64,000 nt of DNA from Hydractinia symbiolongicarpus (GCF_029227915.1 NC_079885.1:4652001-4716000), one strand, 5' to 3'; positions 25,271-37,552 are shown, numbered from the stretch's first letter. Notes: generated from the letters alone by a model not told the origin. Numbers and translations: made by a program.

Positions 25271-28260
25271 CTAAATACCTGTTGGTACGAATATGCGACG
25301 CAACCGTTGCAACTCAAACGGATTTATATCGCTAGAAAGTCAATGAAATGTAGTTTCTGAAACTGTTCCTCTTTATTCAACGCGTGCTAACGGCCAGAAT
25401 TGGTCCCACCTTAAAGAAAGACATATTTATCTAAATTTTTAATTAAAGCGCTACCACAGAAACTAGTGTAATCGCTGAATTCCAGCAATCATGTCAAATC
25501 AAGAAGAATGTTATTCCTTGGTGTCCAATTGGCTCATTTATCACATTTATAAGGTCACAATCCAAAGTCAGTTCAATTAAGTCCCACAGTCAATCGTTTC
25601 ACTGTTAAAAGCGATGCAACTAAGTAATATCGGAAAAAAATCACTAACTACATGTTGGTACGAATATGCGACACAGCCGTTGTAACTCAAACGGATTGAT
25701 ACCGTTAGAAAGTCAAAGAAATGTAGTTTTTGAAACTGTCTCTATTTCTTCAGCGCGAACTACCGGCTAGGATTGGTCCCACACTAAAAAATGACTTATT
25801 TATCTTAATTTCTAAATAGCGCTACCACAGCGTCCAGTGTAATCGCTGAGTTCCAGCAATCATGTCAAATTAAGAAGAATGTTATCTCTTGTAGTCAAAC
25901 TGGCTCATTTATGAGATTTAAAAGGTCAAAGTGCACAATCAGTTCAATTAAGTCACACAGTCAAACGTTTCACTGTTAAAAGCGATATAACTTAGTAATT
26001 TCTGAAAAGTATCACTAAATACCTGTTGGTACGAATATGCGACGCAACCGTTGCAACTCAAACGGATTTATATCGCTAGAAAGTCAATGAAATGTAGTTT
26101 CTGAAACTGTTCCTCTTTATTCAACGCGTGCTAACGGCCAGAATTGGTCCCACCTTAAAGAAAGACATATTTATCTAAATTTTTAATTAAAGCGCTACCA
26201 CAGAAACTAGTGTAATCGCTGAATTCCAGCAATCATGTCAAATCAAGAAGAATGTTATTCCTTGGTGTCCAATTGGCTCATTTATCACATTTATAAGGTC
26301 ACAATCCAAAGTCAGTTCAATTAAGTCCCACAGTCAATCGTTTCACTGTTAAAAGCGATGCAACTAAGTAATATCGGAAAAAAATCACTAACTACATGTT
26401 GGTACGAATATGCGACACAGCCGTTGTAACTCAAACGGATTGATACCGTTAGAAAGTCAAAGAAATGTAGTTTTTGAAACTGTCTCTATTTCTTCAGCGC
26501 GAACTACCGGCTAGGATTGGTCCCACAGTAAAAAATGACTTATTTATCTTAATTTCTAAATAGCGCTACCACAGCGTCCAGTGTAATCGCTGAGTTCCAG
26601 CAATCATGTCAAATTAAGAAGAATGTTATCTCTTGTAGTCAAACTGGCTCATTTATGACATTTAAAAGGTCAAAGTGCACAATCAGTTCAATTAAGTCAC
26701 ACAGTCAAACGTTTCACTGTTAAAGGCGATATAACTTAGTAATTTCTGAAAAGTATCACTAAATACATGTTGGTACGAATATGTGACGCAATCGTTGTAA
26801 CTCAAACTTATTGATACCGCCAAGAAGTCAATTAAGTGTAGTTTTTGAGAATGTTTCTCTTCCTTCAGCGCGTGCTAACGGCCAGGATTGGTCCCACAGT
26901 AAAAAAAGATTTATATATCAAAGTTTTTAAATAAAGCGCTACCACAGAGCACAGTGTAATCGCTGAAATCCATCAATCATGTCAAATTAAGAAGAATGTT
27001 ATTCCTTGGAATCCAATTGGCTCATTTATCACATTTATAAGGTCACAGTCCAAAGTCAGTTCATTTAAGTCCCACAGTCAATCGTTTCACTGTTAAAAGC
27101 GATGCAACTAAGTAATATCGGAAAAAAATTACTAACTACATGTTGGTACGAGTATGTGACACAACCGTTGTAACTCGAACGGATTGACACCGTTAGAAAG
27201 TAAATGAATTGTAGTTTTTGAAACTGTCTCTATTTCTTCATGCAAACTAACGGCTATGATTGGTGTCACAGTAAAAATTGACTTATTTATCTTAATTTTT
27301 AAATAAAGCGCTACCACAGCGCCCAGTGTAATCGCTGAGTTCCAGCAATCATGTCGAATTAAGAAGATGGTTTTTTCTTGTAGTCAAACTGACTCATTTA
27401 TCACATTTATAAGGTCACAGTTCAAAATCAGTTCAATTAAGTCCCACAGTCCAACGTTTCACTGTTAAAAGCGATGCAACCTAGTAATATCCGAGAAATA
27501 TCTCTAAATACCTGTTGGTACGAATATGCGACGCAACTGTTGCAACTCAAACGGATTTATATCGCTAGAAAGTCAATGAAATGTAGTTTCTGAAACTGTT
27601 CCTCTTTATTCAACGCGTGCTAACGGCCAGAATTGGTCCCACCTTAAAGAAAGACATATTTATCTAAATTTTTAATTAAAGCGCTACCACAGAAACTAGT
27701 GTAATCGCTGAATTCCAGCAATCATGTCAAATCAAGAAGAATGTTATTCCTTGGTGTCCAATTGGCTCATTTATCACATTTATAAGGTCACAATCCAAAG
27801 TCAGTTCAATTAAGTCCCACAGTCAATCGTTTCACTGTTAAAAGCGATGCAACTAAGTAATATCGGAAAAAAATCACTAACTACATGTTGGTACGAATAT
27901 GCGACACAGCCGTTGTAACTCAAACGGATTGATACCGTTAGAAAGTCAAAGAAATGTAGTTTTTGAAACTGTCTCTATTTCTTCAGCGCGAACTACCGGC
28001 TAGGATTGGTCCCACAGTAAAAAATGACTTATTTATCTTAATTTCTAAATAGCGCTACCACAGCGTCCAGTGTAATCGCTGAGTTCCAGCAATCATGTCA
28101 AATTAAGAAGAATGTTATCTCTTGTAGTCAAACTGGCTCATTTATGACATTTAAAAGGTCAAAGTGCACAATCAGTTCAATTAAGTCACACAGTCAAACG
28201 TTTCACTGTTAAAGGCGATATAACTTAGTAATTTCTGAAAAGTATCACTAAATACATGTT
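25271..28260. repeat. Nested 2-, 4- and 6-monomer repeats (744, 1489, about 2232 bp)
   Basis: A two-monomer unit with aatacctgttggtacg, ttctgaaactgttcctc, ggccagaattggtcccacc and atttctaaatagcgctacc occurs starting near 25279, 26022 and 27511. The aactggctcatttatgaga/tgaca block is at 25898, 26642 and 28131, spacings of 744 and 1489 bp. The aagatggttttttcttg block at 25131 and 27364 gives 2233 bp. Three overlapping periods in about 3 kb show successive unequal exchanges, the two-monomer duplication being the innermost. Confidence 0.82.
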
Positions 28261-31200
28261 GGTACGAATATGTGACGCAACCGTTGTAACTCAAACTTAT
28301 TGATACCGCCAAGAAGTCAATTAAGTGTAGTTTTTGAGAATGTTTCTCTTCCTTCAGCGCGTGCTAACGGCCAGGATTGGTCCCACAGTAAAAAAAGATT
28401 TATATATCAAAGTTTTTAAATAAAGCGCTACCACAGAGCACAGTGTAATCGCTGAAATCCATCAATCATGTCAAATTAAGAAGAATGTTATTCCTTGGAA
28501 TCCAATTGGCTCATTTATCACATTTATAAGGTCACAGTCCAAAGTCAGTTCATTTAAGTCCCACAGTCAAACGTTTCACTGTTAAAAGCGATTCAACCTA
28601 GTAATATCCGAACAATATCGCTAACTACATGTTGGTATGAATATGTGACACAACCGTTGTAACTCGAACGGATTGACACCGTTAGAAAGTCAATGAATTG
28701 TAGTTTTTGAAACTGTCTCTATTTTTTCACGCAAATTAACGGCTAGGATTGGTGTCACAGTTAAAAATGACTTATTTATCTTAATATTTAAATAAAGCGC
28801 TACCATAGCGCCCAGTGTAATTGCTGAGTTCCAGCAATCATGTCAAATTACAAAGATGTTTTTTTTCTTGTAGTTAAACTGGGTCATTTATCACATTTAT
28901 AAGGTCACAGTTCAAAATCAGTTCAATTAAGTCCCACTGTAAAACGTTTCACTGTTAAAAGCGATGCAACCTAGTAATATCGGAAAAATATCGCTAAATA
29001 CCTGTTGGTACGAATATGCGACGCAACCGTTGTAACTCAAACGGATTTATATCGCTAGAAAGTCAATGAAATGTAGCTTCTGAAACTGTTCCTATTTATT
29101 CAACGCGTGCTAACGGCCAGGATTGGTCCTACCTTAAAAAAAGACTTATTTATCTAAATTTTTAATTAAAGCGCTACCACAGAACCTAGTGTAATCGCTG
29201 AATTCTAGCAATCATGTCAAATCAAGAAGAATGTTATTCCTTGGAGTCAAATTGGCTCATTTATCATATTTATAAGGTCACAGTCCAAAGTCAGTTCAAT
29301 TAAGTCCCACAGTCAATCGTTTCACTGTTAAAAGCGATGCAACTTAGTAATATCGGAAAAAAATCACTAAATACATGTTGGTACGAATATGTGACGCAAC
29401 CGCTGTAACTCGAACGGATTGACACCGTTAGAAAGTCAATGAATTGTAGTTTTTGAAAGTGTCTCTATTTCTTCACACGAACTGACGGCTAGGATTGGTC
29501 CCACAGTAAAAAATGACTTATTTATCCCAATTTTTAAATGAAGCGAATATCGGAAAAGTATCACTAAATACATGTTGGTAGGAATATGTGACGCAACCGT
29601 TGTCACTAAAACTGATTGATACCGCCAAGAAGTCAATGAAATGTAGTTTCTGAAATTGTTCCTATTTATTCAACGCGTGCTAACGGCCAGGATTGGTCCT
29701 ACCTTAAAAAAAGACTTATTTATCTAAATTTTTAATTAAAGCGCTACCACAGAACCTAGTGTAATCGCTGAATTCTAGCAATCATGTCAAAGCAAGAAGA
29801 ATGTTATTCCTTGGAGTCAAATTGGCTCATTTATCACATTTATAAGATCACAGTCCAAAGTCAGTTCAATTAAGTCCCACAGTCAATCGTTTCACTGTTA
29901 AAAGCGATGCAACTTAGTAATATCGGAAAAAAATCACTAAATACATGTTGGTACGAATATGTGACGCAACCGCTGTAACTCGAACGGATTGACACCGTTA
30001 GAAAGTCAATGAATTGTAGTTTTTGAAAGTGTCTCTATTTCTTCACGCGAACTGACGGCTAGGATTGGTCCCACAGTAAAAAATGACTTATTTATTCCAA
30101 TTTTTAAATGAAGTGCTACCAGAGCGCCCAGTGTAATCGCTGAGTTCCGGCAATCATGTAAAACTAAGAAGAATGTTATTTCTTCGGGTCCAGTTGGCTC
30201 ACTTATCACATTTATAAGGTCACAGTCCAGAGTTACTTCAATTAAGTCCAGAGTCAATCATCTTACTGTTAAAGGAGATATAACTTAGTAATATTGGAAA
30301 AGTATCACTAAATACATGTTGGTAGGAATATGTGACGCAACTGTTGTCACTCAAACTGATTGATACCACCAAGAAGTCAATGAAATGTAGTTTTTAAGAA
30401 TGTCTCTATTTCTTCTCAGCGCGTGCTAACGTTCAGGATTGGTTCCACAGTAAAAAAAGACTTATTTATCTAAATTATTAAACAAAGCGCTACCACAGAG
30501 CCTTGTGTAATCGCAGAATTACAGCAATCATGTCAAATTAAGAATAATGATATTCCTTGGAGTCCAATTGGCTCATTTATCACATTTATAAGGTCACAGT
30601 TCAGAATCGGTTCAACTAAGTCCCACAGTTAAACGATTCACTGTTAAAAGCGATATAACTTAGTAATTTCTGAAAAGTATCACTAAATACATGTTGGTAC
30701 GAATATGTGACGCAACCGTTGTAACTCAAACTTATTGATAACGCCAAGAAGTCAATGAAGTGTAGTTTTTGAGAATATTTCTATTCCTTCAGCGCGTGCT
30801 AACGGCCAGGATTGGTCCCACAGTAAAAAAAGACTTGTTTATCTAAATTATTAAACAAAGCGCTACCACAGAGCCTAGTGAAATCGCAGAATTACAGCAA
30901 TCATGTCAAATTAAAAAGAATGATATTCCTTGGAGTCCAATTGGCTCATTTATCACATTTATAAGGTCACAGTTCAAAATCAGTTCAACTAAGTCCCACA
31001 GTCAATTGTTTCACTGTTAAAAGCGATGCAACTTAGTAATATCGGAAAAAAATCACTAAATACATGTTGGTACGAATATTTGATGCAACCGTTGTAACTC
31101 GAACGGATTGACACCGTTAGAAATTCAATGAATTGTAGTTTTTAAAACTGTCTCTATTTCTTCACGCAAACTAACGGCTAGGATTGGTGTCACAGTAAAA

Positions 31201-31380
31201 AATGACTTATTTATTTTAATTTTTAAATAAAGCGCTACCACAGCGCCCAGTGTAATCGCTGAGTTCCTGCAATCATGTCAAATTAAGAAGATGGTTTTTT
31301 CTTGTAGTCAAACTGGCTCATTTATCACATTTATAAGGTCACAGTTCAAAATCAGTTCAATTAATTCCCACCATAAAACG
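28261..31380. repeat. Diverged satellite monomers with two shortened units
   Basis: Monomers with ttcacacgaactgacgg, cctaccttaaaaaaagac and attaagaataatg-like changes bridge the older types and the subfamily at 31-50 kb. The block at about 29129 recurs at 29699, an offset of 570 bp, which is two monomers minus a deletion of about 174 bp. No non-satellite sequence is present. Confidence 0.76.
29500..29700. repeat. Deletion monomer (about 174 bp lost), junction near 29545
   Basis: The text tttttaaatgaagcg joins directly to aatatcggaaaag. In the intact monomer at 30105-30300 the same two landmarks are separated by about 174 extra bases covering the gtgtaatcgctga, cattta and gtccagag blocks. The deletion fuses the right part of one monomer to the middle of the next and accounts for the 570-bp rather than 745-bp spacing of flanking marks. 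Confidence 0.85.
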
Positions 31381-31420
31381 TTTCGCATCCGAAAAATATC
31401 GCTAAATACCTGTTGGTACG
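31360..31420. repeat. Small deletion monomer (26 bp lost), junction near 31385
   Basis: Here acgtttcgc runs directly into atccgaaaaatatcgc. The related monomers at about 33960 and 36570 have 26 further bases between these landmarks (tgttaaaaccgatgcaac and onward). It is a single private deletion, not seen elsewhere in the window. Confidence 0.8.
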
Positions 31421-32317
31421 AATATGCGACGCAACCGTTGTAACTCAAACGGATTTATATCGCTAGAAAGTCAATGAAATGTCGTTTCTGAAACTGTTCC
31501 TATTTATTGAACGCGTGCTAACGGCCAGGATTGGTCCTACCTTGAAAAAAGACTTATTTATCTAAATTTTTAATTAAAGCGCTACCACAGAACCTAGTGT
31601 AATCGCTGAATTCCAGCAATCATGTCAAATCAAGAAGAATGTTATTCCTTGGAGTCAAATTGGCTCATTTATCACATTTATAAGGTCACAGTCCAAAGTC
31701 AGTTCAATTAAGTCCCACAGTCAATCGTTTCACTGTTAGAAGCGATGCAACTTAGTAATATCGGAAAAAAATCACTAAATACATGTTGGTACGAATATGT
31801 GACGCAACCGTTGCAACTCGAACGGATTGACACTGTTAGAATGTCAATGAATTGTAGTTTCTGAAAGTGTCTCTATTTCTTCTCGCGAACTGACGGCTAG
31901 GATGGGTCCCACAGTAAAAAATGACTTATTTATCCTAATTTTTAAATGAAGCGCTACCAGAACGCCCAGTGTAATCGCTGAATTGCGGCAATTATGTAAA
32001 ATTAAGAAGAATGTTATTTCTTGGGGTCCAGTTGGCTCACTTATCACATTTATAAGGTCACAGTCCAGAGTTACTTCAATTAAGTCCAGAGTCAATCATT
32101 TCACTGTTAAAAGCGATATAACTTAGTAATATCGGAAAAGTATCACTAAATACATGTTGGTAGGAATATGTGACGCAACCGTTGTAACTCAAACGGATTT
32201 ATATCGCTAGAAAGTCAATGAAATGTCGTTTCTGAAACTGTTCCTATTTATTGAACGCGTGCTAACGTCCAGGATTGGTCCTACCTTAAAAAAAGACTTA
32301 TTTATCTAAATTTTTAA
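31381..32317. repeat. Recently amplified satellite subfamily, left of the first transposon
   Basis: Start of the subfamily that fills 31-50 kb, marked by gcgacgcaaccg, tgaaatgtcgtttctg, cctaccttaaaaaaag, aatttttaattaaagcg and, in alternate monomers, gaactgacggctagg with gaattgcggcaattatg. The last monomer before the insertion carries aacgtccagg where relatives have aacggccagg. Confidence 0.85.
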
Positions 32318-32321
32318 TTAA

Positions 32322-32338
32322 CCCTATTCGGTCCGGGG
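32322..32338 (+). repeat. Left terminal inverted repeat, element copy 1
   Basis: Seventeen bases, ccctattcggtccgggg, directly after the TTAA at 32318-32321. They are the exact reverse complement of 33051-33067. Confidence 0.93.
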
Positions 32339-33050
32339 GGGCGGATTCCGCCCCCCCCCCTGACGGTTTTTTTTAATAACTCCTGATTGCTTTGTTATAT
32401 GGCTATGATACTTACTGAATTTCAACATTTATCTATTAGACACCTGCATGCTAATTTTCTAGGTCCCATACCTTTCAGAGGCTTTGATATTGGCCATTAC
32501 TCGAAACTACCCCTAAAAATCTCTATGAAATCCTCATAATGGGGAAAATATAATAACTCCTGTTAGGATTATCCTTAGAACTTGAAACTGGCAACACAAC
32601 TTTGTTTTATCAAGAAGAATCATTTTGAATAATTTGAACACGTGACTAATCCGATTTCCCGATTTTGTGGGATTTTAACCGAAAATAGGAAAAAAACGGA
32701 TTTTCGGGCAATTTTTGGCAATTTTTCATCCGATCCATGTAAAAACCGGAAGATATGTTAAATAACTTTTATTTAGCTTTCAGAAACTTCAAACAGAATA
32801 TAAAAATTCGCTCTAGAACAAAAGTAATTATATTTTAAGCAGATAGTGGCATTTTTAACAATTTTCAAGATTTTGATGACGTCACAGAAAATGTGCTGAC
32901 GCAAGCAAATTTTTTTTGGCTCCATTTTGTTCCTTTTATGACGTACTATAAGTGTGCCAAGTTTGATTCAATTTGAACAACCCTATGAAAAGTTATTGAG
33001 GGGGGGCGGGCGGAATCCGCCCCCCCCCCGGTTATAGTATGTTCGAAAAA

Positions 33051-33067
33051 CCCCGGACCGAATAGGG
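33051..33067 (-). repeat. Right terminal inverted repeat, element copy 1
   Basis: Seventeen bases, ccccggaccgaataggg, directly before the TTAA at 33068-33071. This end has an extra stretch of about 21 bp between the terminal repeat and the C tract that the left end lacks, so pairing beyond 17 bp is interrupted. Confidence 0.93.
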
Positions 33068-36000
33068 TTAAAGCGCTACCACAGAACCTAGTGTAATCGC
33101 TGAATTCCAGCAATCATGTCAAATCAAGAAGAATGTTATTCCTTGGAGTCAAATTGGCTCATTTATCACATTTATAAGGTCACAGTCCAAAGTCAGTTCA
33201 ATTAAGTCCCACAGTCAATCGTGTCACTGTTAAAAGCGATGCAACTTAGTAATATCGGAAAAAAATCACTAAATACATGTTGGTACGAATATGTGACGCA
33301 ACCGTTGTAACTCAAACGGATTGACACCGTTAGAAAGTCAATGAATTGTAGTTTTTGAAAGTTTCTCTATTTCTTCTCGCGAACTGACGGCTAGGATTGG
33401 TCCCACAGTAAAAAATGACTTATTTATCCCAATTTTTAAATGAAGCGCTACCAGAACGCCCAGTGTAATCGCTGAATTGCGGCAATTATGTAAAATTAAG
33501 AAGAATGTTATTTCTTGGGGTCCAGTGGGCTCACTTATCACATTTATAAAGTCACAGTCCAGAGTTACTTCAATTAAGTCCAGAGTCAATCATTTCACTG
33601 TTAAAAGCGATATAACTTAGTAATATCGGAAAAGTATCACTAAATACATGTTGGTAGGAATATGTGACGCAACCGTTGTCACTCAAACTGATTGATACCG
33701 CCAAGAAGTCAATGAAATGTAGTTTTTAAGAAAGTCTCTATTTCTTCTCAGCCCGTGCTAACGGTCAGGATTGGTTCCACAGTAAAAAAAGACTTGTTTA
33801 TCTAAATTATTAAACAAAGCGCTACCACAGAGCCTAGTGTAATCGCTGAATTGCGGCAATCATGTCAAATTAAGAAGATGGTTTTTTCTTGTAGTCAAAC
33901 TGGCTCATTTATCACATTTATAAGGTCACCGTTCAAAATCAGTTCAATTAATTCCCACAGTAAAACGTTTCGCTGTTAAAACCGATGCAACCTAGTAATA
34001 TCCGAAAAATATCGCTAAATACCTGTTGGTACGAATATGCGACGCAACCGTTGTAACTCAAACGGATTTATATCGCTAGAAAGTCAATGAAATGTCGTTT
34101 CTGAAACTGTTCCTATTTATTCATTGCGTGCTAACGGCCAGGATTTCTCCCACAGTAAAGAAAGACTTATTTATCTAAATTTTTAATTAAAGCGCTACCA
34201 CAGAACCTAGTGTAATCGCTGAATTCCAGCAATCATGTCAAATCAAGAAGAATGTTATTCCTTGGAGTCAAATTGGCTCATTTATCACATTTATAAGGTC
34301 ACAGTCCAAAGTCAGTTCAATTAAGTCCCACAGTCAATCGTTTCACTGTTAAAAGCGATGCAACTTAGTAATATCGGAAAAAAATCACTAAATACATGTT
34401 GGTACGAATATGTGACGCAACCGTTGTAACTCGAACGGATTGACACTGTTAGAAAGTCAATGAATTGTAGTTTTTGAAAGTGTCTCTATTTCTTCTCGTG
34501 AACTGACGGCTAGGATTGGTCCCACAGTAAAAAATGACTTATTTATCCTAATTTTTAAATGAAGCGCTACCAGAACGCCCAGTGTAATCGCTGAATTGCG
34601 GCAATTATGTAAAATTAAGAAGAATGTTATTTCTTGGGGTCCAGTTGGCTCACTTATCACATTTATAAGGTCACAGTCCAGAGTTACTTCAATTAAGTCC
34701 AGAGTCAATAATTTCACTGTTAAAAGCGATATAACTTAGTAATATCGGAAAAGTATCACCAAATACATGTTGGTAGGAATATGCGACGCAACCGTTGTAA
34801 CTCAAACGGATTTATATCGCTAGAAAGTCAATGAAATGTCGTTTCTGAAACCGTTCCTATTTATTGAACGCGTGCTAACGGCCAGGATTGGTCCTACCTT
34901 AAAAAAAGACTTATTTATCTAAATTTTTAATTAAAGCGCTACCACAGAACCTCGTGTAATCGCTGAATTCTAGCAATCATGTCAAATCAAGAAGAATGTT
35001 ATTCCTTGGAGTCAAATTGGCTCATTTATCACATTTATAAGGTCACAGTCCAAAGTCAGTTCAATTAAGTCCCACAGTCAATCGTTTCACTGTTAAAAGC
35101 GATGCAACTTAGTAATATCGGAAAAAAATCACTAAATACATGTTGGTACGAATATGTGACGCACTCGCTGTAACTCGAACGGATTGACACCGTTAGAAAG
35201 TCAATGAATTGTAGTTTTTGAAAGTGCCTCTATTTCTTCACACGAACTGACGGCTAGGATTGGTCCCACAGTAAAAAATAACTTATTTATCCCAATTTTT
35301 AAATGAAGCGCTACCACAGCGCCCAGTGTAATCTCTGAGTTCCGGCAATCATGTAAAACTAAGAAGAATGTAATTTCTCCGGGTCCAGTTGGCTCACTTA
35401 TCACATTTATAAGGTCACAGTCCAGAGTTACTTCAATTAAGTCCAGAGTCAATAATCTCACTGTTAAAAGCGATATAACTTAGTAATATCGGAAAAGTAT
35501 CACTAAATACATGTTGGTAGGAATATGTGACGCAACCGTTGTCACTCAAACTGATTGATACCGTCAAGAAGTCAATGAAATGTAGTTTTTGAAACTGTTC
35601 CTATTTATTCAACGCGTGCTAACGGCCAGGATTGGTCCTACCTTAAAAAAAGACTTATTTATCTAAATTTTTAATTAAAGGGCTACCACAGAACCTAGTG
35701 TAATCGCTGAATTCCAGCAATCATGTCAAATCAAGAAGAATGTTATTCCTTGGAGTTAAATTGGCTCATTTATCACATTTATAAAGTCACAGTCCAAAGT
35801 CAGTTCAATTAAGTCCCACAGTCAATCGTTTCACTGTTAAAAGCGATGCAACTTAGTAATATCGGAAGAAAATCACTAAATACATGTTGGTACGAATATG
35901 TGACGCAACCGTTGTAACTCCAACGGATTGACACCGTTAGAAAGTCAATGAATTGTAGTTTTTGAAAGTGTCTCTATTTCTTCTCGCGAACTGACGGCTA

Positions 36001-36796
36001 GGATTGGTCCCACAGTAAAAAATGACTTATTTATCCCAATTTTTAAATGAAGCGCTACCAGAACGCCCAGTGTAATCGCTGAATTGCGGCAATTATGTAA
36101 AATTAAGAAGAATGTTATTTCTTGGGGTCCAGTGGGCTCACTTATCACATTTATAAAGTCACAGTCCAGAGTTACTTCAATTAAGTCCAGAGTCAATCAC
36201 TTCACTGTTAAAAGCGATGTAACTTAGTAATATCGGAAAAGTATCACTAAATACATGTTGGTAGGAATATGTGACGCAACCGTTGTCACTCAAACTGATT
36301 GATACCGCCAAGAAGTCATGAAATGTAGTTTTTAAGAAAGTCTCTATTTCTTCTTAGCCCGTGCTAACGGTCATGATTGGTTCCACAGTAAAAAAAGACT
36401 TGTTTATCTAAATTAATAAACAAAGCGCTACCACAGAGCCTAGTGTAATCGCTGAGTTCCAGCAATCATGTCAAATTAAGAAGATGGTTTTTTCTTGTAG
36501 TCAAACTGGCTCATTTATCACATTTATAAGGTCACAGTTCAAAATCAGTTCAATTAACTCCCACAGTAAAACGTTTCGCTGTTAAAACCGATGCAACCTA
36601 GTAATATCCGAAAAATATCGCTAAATACCTGTTGGTACGAATATGCGACGCAACCGTTGTAACTCAAACGGATTTATATCGCTAGAAAGTCAATGAAATG
36701 TCGTTTCTGAAACTGTTCCTATTTATTGAACGCGTGCTAACGTCCAGGATTGGTCCTACCTTAAAAAAAGACTTATTTATCTAAATATTTAATTAA
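33068..36796. repeat. Ten satellite monomers between element copies 1 and 2
   Basis: This block of about 3.73 kb (ten monomers) is nearly identical to the monomers following the third element copy, at a constant offset of 5992 bp (for example 33338 to 39330, 34457 to 40449, 35201 to 41193, 35945 to 41937). Observed differences are single bases, such as cgtgtcactg here against cgtttcactg, tccggcaatc against tcctgcaatc, and ctccaacgg against ctcgaacgg. The block ends at the second element insertion, where the partner region at about 42789 has an uninterrupted monomer. Confidence 0.88.
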
Positions 36797-36813
36797 CCCT
36801 ATTCGGTCCGGGG
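36797..36813 (+). repeat. Left terminal inverted repeat, element copy 2
   Basis: Identical 17 bases to the left end of copy 1, next to the TTAA at 36793-36796. Confidence 0.92.
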
Positions 36814-37535
36814 GGGCGGATTCCGCCCCCCCTGACGTTTTTTTTTAATAACTCCTGATTGCTTTGTTATATGGCTATGATACTTACTGAATTTCAACAT
36901 TTATCTATTAGACACCTGCATGCTAATTTTCTAGGTCCCATACCTTTCAGAGGCTTTGATATTGGCCATTACTCGAAACTACCCCTAAAAATCTCTATGA
37001 AATCCTCATAATGGGGAAAATATAATAACTCCTGTTAGGATTATCCTTAGAACTTGAAACTGGCCACACAACTTTGTTTTATCAAGAAGAATCATTTTGA
37101 ATAATTTGAACACGTGACTAATCCGATTTCCCGATTTTGTGGGATTTTAACCGAAAATAGGAAAAAAACGGATTTTCGGGCAATTTTTAGCAATTTTTCA
37201 TCCGATCCATGTAAAAACCGGAAGATATGTTAAATAACTTTTATTTAGCTTTCAGAAACTTCAAACAGAATATAAAAATTCGCTCTAGAACAAAAGTAAT
37301 TATATTTTAAGCAGATAGTGGCATTTTTAACAATTCTCAAGATTTTGATGACGTCACAGAAAATGTGCTGACGCAAGCAAATTTTTTTTGGCTCCATTTT
37401 GTTCCTTTTATGACGTACTATAAGTGTGCCAAGTTTGATTCAATTTGAACAACCCTATGAAAAGTTATTGAGGGGGGGCGGGCGGAATCCGCCCCCCCCC
37501 CCCCCCCCCCCCCCGGTTATAGTATGTTCGAAAAA

Positions 37536-37552
37536 CCCCGGACCGAATAGGG
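37536..37552 (-). repeat. Right terminal inverted repeat, element copy 2
   Basis: Identical 17 bases to the right end of copy 1, followed by TTAA at 37553-37556. Confidence 0.92.

Larger units (their letters stand above)
32322..33067. mobile_element. Non-autonomous piggyBac-type DNA element (MITE), copy 1, 746 bp
   Basis: A 746-bp non-satellite segment is bounded by perfect 17-bp inverted repeats (ccctattcggtccgggg at the left, its complement at 33051-33067) and by TTAA at 32318-32321 and 33068-33071. The undisturbed monomer has tttttaattaaagcg, so one TTAA was duplicated on insertion. TTAA duplication with termini beginning CCC and ending GGG is characteristic of the piggyBac superfamily. 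No reading frame of useful length is seen, so it would need a transposase from elsewhere. Near each end lies a G/C-rich palindromic tract built around cggattccg (left) or cggaatccg (right). A perfect TGACGTCA palindrome is at 32877-32884. Strand is undefined because orientation cannot be fixed without a transposase gene. Confidence 0.9.
36797..37552. mobile_element. Non-autonomous piggyBac-type DNA element (MITE), copy 2, 756 bp
   Basis: Same element as at 32322, in the same orientation and at the same TTAA of the monomer (36793-36796 and 37553-37556). Terminal repeats are 36797-36813 and 37536-37552. It differs from copy 1 by a few substitutions, for example ggccacacaac for ggcaacacaac, a private agcaattttt for ggcaattttt and a private caattctcaag. 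Tract lengths also differ: the right-hand C run is 23 bases against 10 in copy 1, the left-hand C run 7 against 10, and one G is missing from tgacgg. These tract changes account for the whole 10-bp length difference. TGACGTCA is at 37349-37356. Confidence 0.9.

Noticed and set aside
32322-33067. Coding capacity (transposase) within the inserted elements
   Set aside because: No open frame of useful length in any copy, and stops are frequent on both strands; the elements are non-autonomous.
33338-33589. Recurrent minus-strand reading frames (83-90 codons) at about twenty positions between 29.4 and 50.4 kb
   Set aside because: They repeat only because the satellite monomer repeats. Those inspected need TTG or GTG starts, match no recognised protein domain, have no upstream or downstream gene signals, and are closed by stops in most monomer types.
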